From Phaeosaccion multiseriatum (lineage: Eukaryota; Ochrophyta, other classes): DNA of 64,000 nt. The number at the start of each line of letters is the position of its first letter. Position 1 is the stretch's first letter. Made by a program: the position numbers and the translations under genes. Shown one piece after another: positions 35,868 through 47,063 of this stretch. The notes under the pieces were generated by a model that ran no database searches, was not told where the DNA came from, and saw only the letters and a list, made by a program, of their open reading frames with translations. Location: NCBI GenBank assembly GCA_965112735.1, contig OZ218965.1:62001-126000 (forward strand). The letters are read 5' to 3'.

Positions 35868-37226
35868 GTCAGTTGTGAGGTCAGCAGAGGTTGGCAGGTT
35901 TGTTGGTTTGCTGGATTTAGTGCTCAGCCCTGACCTGCACACCTCCCTACCCCCCTCACTCACTCACTCACTCACCATCCCTCCCGCCCCTCCGTCTCTT
36001 CCTCCTACCCTCCTTCCCTCTCTCCCTTCCTTCCTCCTTTCCCACCACCCGAGCAAACACCCATTGACATACTGCACCTACTGCTCTGTACTCGGTACCC
36101 ACCCTCTTCAAGAAGATCTGCGACGGCATTCACGCGAAGGTACTTGGAGGGGGTAGGGGCGAAGGAGGGAAGGAGGGCGAGGGAAGAGTAATGAAGGAGA
36201 GGGAGGGAAGGAAAGCAAGGGGAGGAGGCATAGGGAGAGAGGTAGAGTGGAGAAGTGGGTTCATGTTCGGCCGTGTGTGGCTCTTCCGCGACCCTAGCAA
36301 ACGACACCATCATTATAAGCGCACTTTTTTCCCTCCTCCTGTCTGTTTGTGAGCAGCGGTGTGCTCGTAGTTCCCAAGTGGCATGATTGACTGCAAGTTG
36401 CAGGCCATGTCATGACATCACAGTGTGATCGCGAAGCAACTCGCGTCCGCAGAACATGAAGTGAGTATGATACTCTCACCCATACGTATGCCCGAGGAAG
36501 GTTCTAGCCATGGTTCGCCGGAATCTCACAGTTGGCTTGGTTCTTCCAACAACCGCCGCTGAAGCCTTGTCCTCACCACATCGCAAAAGCATGAAGCACG
36601 GATAGTTTGAGTGTCTGTGTAGTGTACCATCAAGATTGGACCTCACATATATCGATTCCATTTACAGCATGGTACTCGATAATTGATAACATCACAATAA
36701 CACAAAAACTGAAAACTGACCGGACCTGCCCACAGGGAAAGGCCAGCTTGTGGCCAGCTTGTGGAAGGGGATTTAATACAGAGAAGGGCCAGCTTGTGGT
36801 GCACAGCTTGTGGTGTGGAAGGGGATTTAATGCTTAGTTCTTATATAAAAAATAGCCTGGCGGGCAAGGCCGGGAGCACTCAAGTGAAACTCAAAGTCCC
36901 CAGATCAAGATCCAAGGGTTAATGATACAGCAGGAGCAGCAGCAGCCGCCCCTCCCCTGTGCCCTGGACACCTCCGAGTACGATAACCGAAGACCCTCCG
37001 TTTGTCCGTTTGGCACCCGCGCACCCATGAAGGCAAAAACAAAGCCTTCAAGAGTCGTAAAGTAAACCCCCCCCTCCCCCCCCACTGTCAAGTAAAACCG
37101 GTGCATGGAATGAACAACGCCAAAACTGCAAAATTGTGAGAGCCAAAAGCTCGCTAGGGCGGGTGCGTGGGTTGCGGCAGTGTGCAAGATACAAAACACA
37201 CACTTGTAACCGTCATTCTCCCCTGC
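35868..37226. other. Spacer, partly AT-rich, without recognised genes
   Basis: Pyrimidine- then purine-rich sequence to about 36250 is followed by a more balanced stretch (36290-37200). Two related copies of a segment with CCAGCTTGTGG and GGAAGGGGATTTAAT lie at about 36742-36835. A 61-codon ATG-started frame at 36661-36476 (-) is non-repetitive (for example MESIYVRSNLDGTLHRHSNY) but resembles nothing known and could be chance. The last 200 bases are probably the 3' flank of the ankyrin gene. Confidence 0.45.
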
Positions 37227-38690
37227 TCACTCCATCGCCACTCCTTGTGCGTCCTCCTCACCCCCCGCCGGCCCCTCCTCCACGTTGTTCGGCTGCTGTG
37301 CCACCACTTGCTGCTCCTCTTCCTCCTCCTCCTCCTCCTCCTCCTCCTCCTCCTCCTCCTCCGGCAGCGGGCACCCGTTCTCTTCCAACCACGTCTGCAC
37401 GTGCGTGTGCCCCTCCTGCCGCGCCTCGACCACCGCATCTGCGTCCCAGGCACACCCGTTTGTCCTCGCCCACTGCACCACACCCAGATGCCCTGCCCCC
37501 GCCGCGGCAGAGCACACGTCAGCACTCCAGGGGCAGGCCTTGGCCCGGGCGAACTTCAGCACCGAGAGGTGGCCCGCCTCCGCCGCTCGGACACACGTGC
37601 TCTCGTCCCACGGGCAGCCTGCTTCAAAGAGCCACTTTACCAGGCGGAGGTGGCCTCCATAGGCAGCCATCCACATGGTTTGGTGCGACCACGGCAGGCT
37701 CCTTCCCTCCTCACGCGCCCACTGAGCCACCTTGAGCTGCCCGCAGGCCGCAGCGTTGTCGCAGCAGGCAGCGCTGTCGAAGGGCGCGCCGTTCCCTCGA
37801 GCCCACTCGAGCACATGCACGTGCCCCCCTCGGATGGCCGCCTGCGTGGTCTCCATGTCCCACGGGCACTCCTTGTTCACTCTGAGCCACTGCAGCACGG
37901 CCAAGTGGCCTCCCTCCGCGGCGCAGCGGGCGGTGGTGGCGCTGACGTCTCTCCCTCCCACCCCCTGCGCGTACTGCAGGCAAGGAAGCTTGCCGTGAAG
38001 GGCTGCGGCGTTGACGGCGGCATCGCTCACAGAGTGTCCGTGCGTGTGCAGCCATGTCAGCGTGTCCAGGTTGCCCCTCTCGGCCGCCGCCACGGTCAAG
38101 TCGGTCTTGTTGTTGCGCTGGTCCTTGCCTTCGCGCTCCATCAGCCACTCCAGCACCGCGGGAGTGCCCAGAGCAGCGGCAGCTCTTAGCACTGCTGCTA
38201 CTCGCACCCCCTCTCCCTCGTCCGCCTCGAGCTCTTTCGGCGCCCACCCCATGGACCGAGCGAAGCACAGGCAGCTAACCGAGCTAAGCACAGCTCGCGT
38301 AGAGGTGCTGGTGCTCCAGGAAGGGCCCGCTCCCCCCCCCCCCTCCTCTTCTTCTTCTTGCTCTTGTTCTTGCTCTTGTTCCTCCTCTTCCTCCTCCCCC
38401 TGCTCCTCCCTGTCGAAGGCGAGCTGCAGAGTCGGCCTGTTGGGCCTCGTGTTCGCGGTCATAAAGACCAGCTGCTTGGCGGCGGTCCGGAAGGCCTGGC
38501 TCACACTCGCCACGAACACGTAGTTCGAGTCCAAGCCGAACTCGAGGCAGTGACAGAGCAGCCCCGGTGTCTCCATCAGCTTTAAGAAACTGATGCTGCG
38601 TGTGCTTTTCGCGGAGCTGCAGCGCGTGCTGCCGCTGCCACTCCTACTGCTCTCGGTCTTGGTGTAGCTCATGTCGTTCCCGTGGCTCAT
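37227..38690 (-). CDS. Ankyrin-repeat protein, single exon
   Basis: An uninterrupted frame of 487 residues with a clear ATG. The N-terminus has an F-box-like stretch (METPGLLCHCLEFGLDSNYV, then FVASVSQAFRTA), followed by a Glu/Gln-rich linker. From about residue 160 there are some nine to ten ankyrin units of the kind AAEGGHLAVLQWLRVNKECPW and AAEAGHLSVLKFARAKACPW, each with the TxxxAAxxGHLxVLxWxxxNGCPW pattern. A poly-Glu run and an acidic tail end the protein. Ankyrin proteins of this pattern are abundant in brown algae, oomycetes and large DNA viruses. The role is likely protein-protein binding, perhaps with ubiquitin ligase if the F-box-like part is real. Its lack of introns contrasts with most neighbours and may point to a retrocopy or recent gain. 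Confidence 0.9.
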   Translation of the reverse strand: MSHGNDMSYTKTESSRSGSGSTRCSSAKSTRSISFLKLMETPGLLCHCLEFGLDSNYVFVASVSQAFRTAAKQLVFMTANTRPNRPTLQLAFDREEQGEEEEEEQEQEQEQEEEEEGGGGAGPSWSTSTSTRAVLSSVSCLCFARSMGWAPKELEADEGEGVRVAAVLRAAAALGTPAVLEWLMEREGKDQRNNKTDLTVAAAERGNLDTLTWLHTHGHSVSDAAVNAAALHGKLPCLQYAQGVGGRDVSATTARCAAEGGHLAVLQWLRVNKECPWDMETTQAAIRGGHVHVLEWARGNGAPFDSAACCDNAAACGQLKVAQWAREEGRSLPWSHQTMWMAAYGGHLRLVKWLFEAGCPWDESTCVRAAEAGHLSVLKFARAKACPWSADVCSAAAGAGHLGVVQWARTNGCAWDADAVVEARQEGHTHVQTWLEENGCPLPEEEEEEEEEEEEEEEEQQVVAQQPNNVEEGPAGGEEDAQGVAME

Positions 38691-39276
38691 GGTGATGCTG
38701 TGGCTCTTTGGGTGGTTGTCGATTTGATGGAAGACGAGGGGCCAGCCGTTGAGAAAAAAGTGACGGAGTTGCTGCTGCTGCTACGGTAGTGGCTGCTGTT
38801 GTGCACAGTTCCTGGCTTAAAAAGTATTGGATGTGTGCTAAGGTGTGCAGCTTGTGCAGTTGGTGTTGTGTGCTCCCCGTCGTATGCGTCCGTCACACCT
38901 CTCGTGGAATGTATGGTGGTCGGCCAAATTCGATTCAAAGATGACGTTATTAAGTAGGTCAAGGAATTGAAATTGTCGATAATCAGTGCTGAGTCGATTT
39001 AGAAATTAGCTCTTCCTTTCAGTTCTTGATTTCTTCTAACTACTACCCTTCCTCTTTGGTTCAAAGCTTGCGAGCCAAGAAAACTAGAACCCCTGTAGGG
39101 TAATGAGGGGGGCATTGAGTCAATAACTATCCCCCCCGTATCCCCTCTGAGTCAAGAACTATACCCCCCCTGACCGCTCTGAGTCAAGAACTATACTCCC
39201 CGTATCCCCTCTGAGTCAAGAACTATACCCCCCCTGACCGCTCTGAGTCAAAAACTATACCCCCCTGACCCCTCTG
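38691..39276. other. Spacer with a 32-bp repeat
   Basis: This is the upstream region of the ankyrin gene (to about 39000, moderately AT-rich) and then about five copies of a 32-base unit containing GAGTCAAGAACTATACCCC (39113-39276) that abut the stop of the next minus-strand gene. No coding signal. Confidence 0.75.
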
Positions 39277-42200
39277 TCATCTCCCAGGCCTCTTAGGAGG
39301 AGTGGACTTCGCCCCGCGTTTGCCCTTGCCCCCCCCCTTACCCTTCACGCCCCCCTTCATGTCCCCCTTCACGCCCCTCTTCACGCTCCCCTTCAACCCC
39401 CCGCTCCCCGCTCCACTTTCCACCCCCCTCCTGCCTTCCCTCTGCCTTGGTACCTCGCGCCTCCTTTGTCGGTTCTGACCCTGACCCTGACCCTGACCCT
39501 GACCCTGTCCCTGTCGCTGACCCTGACCCTGACCCTCACCCTGTCTCTGTCTCTGCACCAACTGCGCATCCTCCCTCTTGGCGTCCATCAGAGCGTCTGT
39601 GATCCGCCCCTCCACCCCCGTCCAAAAGCTGTGCGCCACAAGGTTGAACACCCCCACAGCCCCCGCCACTGAGTACAGCAGCTTGAGCAAACCCACTGCC
39701 CAGCCGCCCATACCGTCCACACCCCGCACGCTGCCCATGAACCAGAGCACCAACACGCGCAGGAAGGACGCCGCCGCGAAGGAGCCGCTCAGCACAACAT
39801 GGCCCAGTTCAGTCTGTCCCGCCCTCCTCTCCCCTCTCCTCTCCCCCCTCTGCCATGAGCCGGCACCGGCCATAGTACTCACACTCACATTGCCCGTCTT
39901 GGCTTTGACCTTGGCCTTGGCCTTAGCCTTGCCCTGGCCCTCTTCCCCCCCCATGCGCCCCTCCCTAAGGCTCTGAACTCGAGCCTGACCCTGACCATGA
40001 CCCTGACCCTGACCCTGACCCTGGCTTTCTTGCCCCTTCCCCTCGCCTCTCTGAAGCTTGTTGCCTCCCAGCCCCAATGGCTCAATTGACTCCATTGGCT
40101 CCAGTGACTCCATTGGCTGCAGCTTCAGCTCCCTTGATAGTGACAGTGAGAGCTTGTCTGGCCTAGGCTTGAGCTTATCGAGCACGTCCTGGAACAGGAG
40201 ATTGGCCATGAGCCCATCAAATACCATCCCCACAGACAAGTACGCCACAAGCACCGCTCCGTACGGCCTGGGGAGGAGAGGAGGAAGGCAGTGGATGGCA
40301 GGACAGGGCAGGACAGGACGAAGGGGGGTGGATGGGGTGGATGAGCTTGACACCGAGGCAGCCCTCCTCGTGCCGCCCGCCAGAGAGAGCAATAGAGATG
40401 AAACTGAGATGCCAGTGAGGTGCCACAGAGACAAACGACTCGGAGTCCCCCCACCGACTCCTGTCGACAACTCCTTTGGGACAAGATGAGAAGAGGACAG
40501 GCCGCACGTGTGTAGAGGGCAACACGCAGAGCAGCGCGAATTGGGGTTTGCCATCGAGGAAGGTGATGGGGTCTCCCTTCCTCCCTCCCTCCCTCCCTCC
40601 TTCCCTTCCTCCCTCCCTCCCTCCCTCCTTCCCTTCCTCCCTCCCTCACTCACTCACTCCCTCCCTCCCTCCTTCCCTCCTTCCCTTCCTCCCTCCCTCC
40701 CTTCCTTCCTCCCTCCCTCCCTCCCTCCCTCCCTCCCTCCCTCCCTCCCTCCGTCCGTCCGTCCCTCCCTCCCTCCCTCCCTCCCTCCCTCCCTCCCTCC
40801 CTCCCTCCCTCCCTCCCTCCCTCCCTCCCTCCCTCACTCCCTCCCTCCCTCACCGTAGCGTGTCCGTCAAGTGCGGGAAGAGAAAAGCCAACGCTTGGCG
40901 AGGAAACAAGCACCCCAGCACCCCCGCGGAGCCCAGCACGAGCGTCAGCAGCGCAAAGAGCTGTAGACTGAGGCCCGGGCCGTGCAAGCAGCGGTAGCGT
41001 AAGGCCTCGGTGCGTCTCAGCACCACTGACAGAGAGGGCCTGCGCAGGAAGGGGATTTGCGCTTGCTGGGCCTCTTTGAAGCACGTGCGCAGCAGGATCT
41101 GTGGGTTGAAAGTGGGAGGGGGGGGTGAGCGGCGGAGAGGAGAGGAGAGGAGAGCAACTCTTGGTCTTGTCGGCTGAGGGGGGGGGGTGGGGCGAAGCAG
41201 CCCAGGGAAGTCATTCTATTCATTCTATGCCAGAGTCTACAACCCTCCACTTTATTCCAGTTCAGTCCACCCAGCTCCCACTCCATTCCTGTCAATTCCT
41301 GTCCATTCCACTCCTCCTCCTCTTCCTCTTCCTCCTTTTACTCCTCTTACTCCCTCTCCTCTCCGCCTCCTCCTCACCGTCATGCACAGTGCGTCAGCAG
41401 CGGCGGCGAAGAGAAGACCCACCACCCCCAAGACCGCCCCACGCTGCAGCGTCACGACTCCATGCAGGCCCGCCCACGCCGCCAAGCTTGCTGCCAGGCT
41501 GATGAAGGCGTGGGGGGCGAGCTGGACGGATTGGGGTCGGGGGGGGCTGCTGCTGGAGCCACAGCTGGAGCCACTCAGGTGACCTGAAGGGGAGAGGGCG
41601 CCCCAGCCAAAAAGTATCCACCTGCGCATTATGTTTGTTAGGCACGAGCGGCACAGGGGCGGACTGGGTGAGGGAGGGGAAGGGAGGGGGGCCAGACGAG
41701 ATCCCAATGCCAGGAGCATTACACTAAAGACAGTCTTCACAAAACCCCATTCACTCACATGACGCTGCTGGCGAGGAGAGCAGAGCAGTGCGTTAGGCGC
41801 ACAAGCAAGTGCAGCGGGTGCGGCATAAAGAAGGCGGGCAGCAGTAGGTCGACGGCCCCCACGTTGAGCAGCCATGATGTCAGCGCCGTGTGCTCCAGCA
41901 GGCTCAGACGGCTGCCGTACTGCTCGTTTACTGTCGCCGGGAGAGGCCTTCCGTCTATCGTCTCTCGAGTGGATCCTAGAGGCACGTCTTGCCGTCCGAA
42001 ACTTGTCGTCTTGCCATGCGCTCGGGCCGTCAAGTCTCCTCCTAAAGACCGCAGAAGAGGCAAAGGCCTCCATGAAGTGAGGGCCATCAGCCGGCTGCTG
42101 TTGCTACGACCACTAGCACGGGTCGTAACATGGGCACCGGAGGGGAGAGTGCACCCCACTGAGCTCCTGCCCGCCCCCATCAACTGTCTCTGCCCAGAGG

Positions 42201-42321
42201 CAGGAGCGCTTCTACAGCTGCGGCTGCTGCTGAGTGTGAAAGCCTGGCTACGCTGCTGGCTGGCTTGAGCCACGAAGAGCACGGCGGCCACAATGCTCGA
42301 GCTTGCTCGCCGTCGCTTCAT
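39277..42321 (-). CDS. Multi-span membrane protein with plastid-type leader, unknown family
   Basis: Four exons (42321-41759, 41621-41378, 41098-40854, 40267-39277) with matching phases give 680 residues. The leader is basic then hydrophobic (MKRRRASSSIVAAVLFVAQA) and followed by SQAFTLSSSR, reminiscent of the signal-peptide-plus-Phe motif of secondary plastids. Membrane segments are likely around LLNVGAVDLLLPAFFM, HAFISLAASLAAWAGLHGVV with GAVLGVVGLLFAAAADAL, LQLFALLTLVLGSAGVLG, VLVAYLSVGMVFDGLMANLL and VGLLKLLYSVAGAVGVFNLV. The C-terminal third is low complexity: GQGQGQ runs, then repeated Lys-Gly units (KGSVKRGVKGDMKGGVKGKG). I recognise no family. A transporter or thylakoid/envelope scaffold is possible but not shown. 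Exon 3 has no sequence repeats and is convincingly coding. Confidence 0.66.
40570..40852. repeat. CCCT tetranucleotide array in an intron
   Basis: Nearly pure CCCT/CCTT repeats with short CACT and CCGT interruptions fill the intron between exons 3 and 4 of the unknown membrane protein gene. Confidence 0.95.
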
Positions 42322-42513
42322 CCTTGGTGGCGATATCAACAAATGCTAACAAATAACAAAGCATAATCGATAATCACGGCTAAGTACGCGTGTTGACGCT
42401 TCGTTCTACAGATGGCGACTTTTCATTTTTTTTTTTTTTTTTTTTTCTCGCTCAGCAGGACCAATGGCAGGACCCTCCTTATTATAGAGTGAGAAGCGCG
42501 AGAAAGGGCAGAA
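42322..42513. promoter_or_regulatory. Divergent promoter region with poly-T
   Basis: This 192-base spacer separates the membrane protein gene (-) from the Cys/His repeat gene (+). It has a T run of about 20 at 42426-42446 and a TATA-like TATTATAG at about 42479-42486, some 27 bases before the plus-strand ATG. The centre is AT-rich (TAACAAATAACAAAGCATAA). Confidence 0.5.
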
Positions 42514-43659
42514 ATGCGTAAGCGGTGTAAGGTTGGGGGATGCGAGAACCACCAGGTTAAGGGAGGTACTTGTATTCGCCACGGAGCTGTACGAAAGAGG
42601 TGTACTGTTGAGGGCTGCGAGAAGCAGATTCAGCGGTCAGGGCTTTGTGTGGCACATGGAGCTGAAAGGAGGACGTGTAAGGTTGAGGGATGCGACAAGC
42701 ATCAGATCCAAGGAGGACTCTGCGTTGGCCACGGGGCAGTGGTCAAGAGGTGCACTGTTGACGGGTGCCAGAATAAACAGGTCCAAGGTACAGTTTGTAT
42801 CCAGCATGGGGCAGTGGTGAAGAGATGTAATTTCGAGGGGTGTGACAAGCTGCCGAAGAGAAAAGGACTGTGTTACAGTCATGCGAAGGTGACGATGTGT
42901 AGCGAGAAGGGCTGTAACAACCATACTGAGGGCGGGCGAGCGGAGCAGGAGGAGGAGGAGGAGCTTGCCCAGTGTACGCCTGTGCCCCAGCGAGGGGCTG
43001 CGACCGACATCAGTGGAGAAGAAAGGAAGACGGCAAAGGCTACCTTTTCAGTTGAGAAGCAGGAGAGGGAAGTGTTTGGGGGGGGAGGGGAGCAGGAGGA
43101 GGAGGAGCTTGCCCAGTGTACGCGTGTGCCCCAGCGAGGGGCTGCGACCGACATCAGTGGAGAAGAAAGGAAGAGGGCAAAGGCTACATTTTCAGCTGAG
43201 AAGCAGGAGAGGGAAGTGTTGGGGGGGGGAGGGGAGCAGCAGGAGGAGCTTGCCCAGTGTACGCCTGTGCCCCAGCGAGGGGCTGCGACCGACATCAGTG
43301 GAGAAGAAAGGAAGACGGCAAAGGCTACCTTTTCAGCTGAGAAGCAGGAGAGGGAAGTGTTGATGGGGGGAGGGGAGCAGAAGGAGGAGCTTGCCCAGTG
43401 TACGCCTGTGCCCCAGCGAGGGGCTGCGACCGACATCAGTGGAGAAGAAAGGAAGAGGGCAAAGGCTACCTTTTCAGCTGAGAAGCAGGAGAGGGAAGTG
43501 TTGGGGGGGGGAGCGGAGCAGAAGGAGGAGGAGCTTACCAAGCGTCCGATCCTTGCGCCCAAGAGAGGAGCTGCGACTGAGATCCGTGGGGGGAAGAGGA
43601 AGAGGGGGAAACCCCCCTCCAGGCCAGAGCGCCCTCCTCAGAAACCCCTCCTCAGCTGA
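42514..43659 (+). CDS. Cys/His repeat protein with tandem acidic repeats
   Basis: A single exon of 381 residues. Residues 1-140 hold six units of about 24 residues with the pattern CxxxxC...GGxCxxHGA, for example RCKVGGCENHQ with GTCIRHGAV and TCKVEGCDKHQIQGGLCVGH. Each unit offers three Cys and one His, a probable zinc-binding site. Such repeats are frequent in diatom, oomycete and brown algal proteins, often loosely labelled WRKY-like. From about residue 145 there are five near-identical units of 47-48 residues (QCTPVPQRGAATDISGEE, then KATFSAEKQEREV), made by a 141-144 base in-frame tandem repeat, and a basic tail (GGKRKRGKPPSRPERPPQK). Nuclear or nucleic-acid binding is plausible but inferred. 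A TATA-like box lies close upstream. Confidence 0.88.
   Translation: MRKRCKVGGCENHQVKGGTCIRHGAVRKRCTVEGCEKQIQRSGLCVAHGAERRTCKVEGCDKHQIQGGLCVGHGAVVKRCTVDGCQNKQVQGTVCIQHGAVVKRCNFEGCDKLPKRKGLCYSHAKVTMCSEKGCNNHTEGGRAEQEEEEELAQCTPVPQRGAATDISGEERKTAKATFSVEKQEREVFGGGGEQEEEELAQCTRVPQRGAATDISGEERKRAKATFSAEKQEREVLGGGGEQQEELAQCTPVPQRGAATDISGEERKTAKATFSAEKQEREVLMGGGEQKEELAQCTPVPQRGAATDISGEERKRAKATFSAEKQEREVLGGGAEQKEEELTKRPILAPKRGAATEIRGGKRKRGKPPSRPERPPQKPLLS
42960..43530 (+). repeat. Coding minisatellite, 141-144 bp units
   Basis: Units begin with GAGCTTGCCCAGTGTACGC at about 42961, 43105, 43246 and 43387, with a diverged last unit at 43531. Spacings of 144, 141, 141 and 144 keep the frame. Confidence 0.93.
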
Positions 43660-45100
43660 GGAAGCGGACAGACAAAGGTGAAAGGAGGCAAGGGAGGAAC
43701 AGAGTGGGCAGGTTTGCGTGTAGGGCCATGATACTTCGCTGCCCATTGGCGTTTGCAGAGGGTTGGAAGCTGCTGCTGATACTGCTACGCAATGTTGCGA
43801 CCGTCGAGACAGGATCCCATGGAATGGCGTGATGGTTGCTGTAGTAGCTGTGGTTGCTGTGGCTGCTGTGGGACGTAAGGTGTTGCTACTGTCCCACTAC
43901 GTTGTGCGCACAAAGAGCAGCGGAGGCAGCGCGTGGAGAGCTTTGCCGAGTACGGGCTGGCCCACCACCGCGATTGCTCGGGAGGAGCAGTGGATGATGA
44001 CAATGATGATAATGAAGAGATGTTTTGCTGGAGGTGATGACGAGAACCAAGTGCTGGAGATAATATCGAGAACCCAGTGCTGGAGGTGATGACGAGAACC
44101 AAGTGCAGGAGATAATGTCGAGAAGCCAGTGCTGGAGGTGATGACGAGAACCAAGTGCAGGAGATAATGTCGAGAAGCCAGTGCTGGAGGTGATGACGAG
44201 AACCAAGTGCTGGAGATAATGTCGAGAAGCCAGTGCTGGAGGTGATGACGAGAACCAAGTGCTGGAGATAATGTCGAGAAGCCAGTGCTGGAGGTGATGA
44301 CGAGAACCAAGTGCTGGAGATAATGTCGAGAACCCAGTGCTGGAGGTGATGACGAGAACCAAGTGCTGGAGATAATGTCGAGAAGCCAGTGCTGGAGGTG
44401 ATGACGAGAACCAAGTGCAGGAGATAAAGTCGAGAACCCAGTGCTGGAGGTGATGACGAGAACCAAGTGCAGGAGATAATGTCGAGAAGCCAGTGCTGGA
44501 GGTGATGACGAGAACCAAGTGCAGGAGATAAAGTCGAGAAGCCAGTGCTGGAGGTGATGACGAGAACCAAGTGCTGGAGATAATGTCGAGAAGCCAGTGC
44601 TGGAGGTGATGACGAGAACCAAGTGCAGGAGATAATGTCGAGAAGCCAGTGCTGGAGGTGATGACGAGAACCAAGTGCTGGAGATAATGTCGAGAAGCCA
44701 GTGCTGGAGGTGATGACGAGAACCAAGTGCAGGAGATAATGTCGAGAAGCCAGTGCTGGAGGATAGTGTGGTGGCGGCGAGTGACAAGAGGAGGCTCGGA
44801 CGGGAAGGCCTACGGAAGGGGCTGCAGAAGGGGGGCAGCTTGTGGAGGGCGTGCTAGCAGGCGCTTTCACCACTGCGCATGCATACCTCTGAACTGAAGC
44901 TTTAATGGTGTTGTGGTCATATGAGTGAGTGAATCGTAGAGCTAAAAAGTACATGAAACATGAAAAGTGTACAGTATCGCCTCCCAAACAAGGGTTGCTA
45001 AAAGTGCTCGTGGATGAATGCAGTGCATTTGGCCCATCCGCGAACGGTGTTTACTAACGCCCTCATTGAACGGTGTTTACTTTCGTGTTTACTATCGCCC
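43660..45100. repeat. Spacer dominated by a 52-bp minisatellite
   Basis: About 14 copies of a 52-base unit run from about 44034 to 44765. Each unit is itself two related 26-base halves, GATGACGAGAACCAAGTGC and GATAATGTCGAGAAGCCAG, both ending in CTGGAG. The array lacks stops in all three minus-strand frames, giving frames of 262-400 codons that rotate the same peptides (for example TGFSTLSPALGSRHH). Sequence before 44034 and after 44770 shows no supported gene; TTAATGG and TACATGAAACATG near 44900-44960 look like a UTR or spacer. Confidence 0.85.
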
Positions 45101-47009
45101 TCATTGGCCGGAAGCAGCCGCCTCCGCCTCGATGCTCTGTCCATACACGCCCAATGCCCAAATGGGGAAGACATTCCTGTATGCCGTGTACGTGATGCCG
45201 CAGCTCCGATTGAACACCCCCGTGATGCCCTCCTGCGCCCAGTCACCGGTCGGCAGCTGCCGCTCCCTCAGCAGCCGTACCCCCCCCTCGATGGCCCTCC
45301 GTACGTCCGAGTCAGCCCTCCACCGCCCCGAGGCAAGCAGGCCCAGCACGGCCCACGCCGTCTGCACCACCCCACCTCCACTGTCGCCTAGGTCAGGGCC
45401 ACTCACGCTGGCGGTGTGGGGCTCCGAGTCGGGAGGGTAGGCCTTGTCCACACAGGCCAAGTAGTTCTCCCCCCACCCCCCGTTGGCGTTCTGCTTGCTG
45501 AGCAGGAAGGCACACGCCGCCTTAATGCGCGGGCTGTCTGGCCCCTCCCCCGCCGCCACGAGTCCTTCAATACCGAACCAGGTCCCGTAGGTGAAGCACA
45601 CAGCCCAGGAGCCGTACCAGCTGCCGTCTCGCCGCTGGATAGAGCCGAGGAAGCGCCGTCCCCTCCGCACTGACGCCTCAATCTCACTGGTACGGTGCGC
45701 GGGAAAGTCCGCTCGGAAGGCCACCAGAGCCGTGATGGAGGCACTCGTGCATTCCACGTAACTGTAATCAATCATTATGTCACCAAACACCTCGCTGGGG
45801 TTGAGGCTCTCGTACCAACGGAATCCCCGATTGTTCTCATATGTAGCCCACCCCCCGTCGTGGTTCTGGTACGAGAGCAGCACGTTGACGGCGTCGAAGA
45901 GGCGTGAGTCGGAGATGTGCGTGCCCCGGCCCCGTTCGCCCAAGCCGCTGTGACGGAGGTGCAGCACCGCTTTGAGCCCCTCGCTGGTGCAGTCTGAGAT
46001 TGGCCATCCGTGTGCAGAGTTGGAGAACGCCCAGCCGCCCTGGGGGTGGGAGGGGAGGGGAGGGGAGGGAGGGGGAGGGAAGGGAGGGGGAGGGGAGGGA
46101 GGGGGAGGGGAGGGGGGGGGGAGGGATGAAGGCCACGTGCGCGCACACACACACGCACAGGCACGCAAGTCACGAAAAGGAAGGGAGGGAGAGGGGTGCG
46201 GTGTTCTTGATGCGTTCACTGCGTCTTGCATCTCTTCACGGTAAGGCACCTCGGGAGGGGCGGACGTGGCGATGATGCTTTCCCCCCTCCCTCCGTCCTC
46301 TCCCTCTCCTCCGTCCTCCTTAACACATTGACCTCTCGATAGGTGTGTATCCTTTTCATTGATTGAGAAAGGACCCACTCAATGAACCAAATGAAAAACA
46401 GCCTCTCGCTCGCCCTCTCACTCACTCATTCAGTCCCTTCCTCCCTCCCTCCCTCCCTCCCTCACTCACTCACTCTCTCACTCGCTCACTCACTCACCTT
46501 GGACACATGCCTATAGAAGTACTCCCTGTCATCCTCGTCTACGGCGATCTGCACCTTCTCCAGGTAGCTCCACACCTTGGTACACCAGGCCGAGTCAGTG
46601 AGTGGGTCAGGGAGTGAGTCAGTGAGTCAGTGAGTGAGACAGTGAGTCAGTGAGTGAGTGAGTGAGTGAGTGAGTGAGTGAGTGAGTGAGTGAGTGAGTG
46701 AGTGCTCGCACCTTATCGCAGAGGGCAGGGAACTCGTCGGACAGGCCTGCGTGTATGATGGCCTGGATGGCAAAGGACGTGTCCCAGCCTTGCGACCCGT
46801 TGTAGCCCTGTGAGGGCAGAGGCATATGGGTATAAGGCGGGGGGGGGGGGGTGAGCTCGAGAGTGGGAGGACTAAGTTGTTTCGAACTTTCGAGAGAGGG
46901 AGGACTAAGTTGTTTCGATCTTCACTTTTCATCTCTTGATGTCCTTTTGTAAAGAGTTCTGCGACATATAGCAGCCCAAGGAAGTGGGGGTAGGGGTGCT
47001 AGTGTCCCA

Positions 47010-47063
<54 letters not shown>

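Noticed and set aside
43785-44987. Minus-strand open frames of 262-400 codons
   Set aside because: They are three frames of one 52-base tandem repeat with identical rotated peptides and no family signature.
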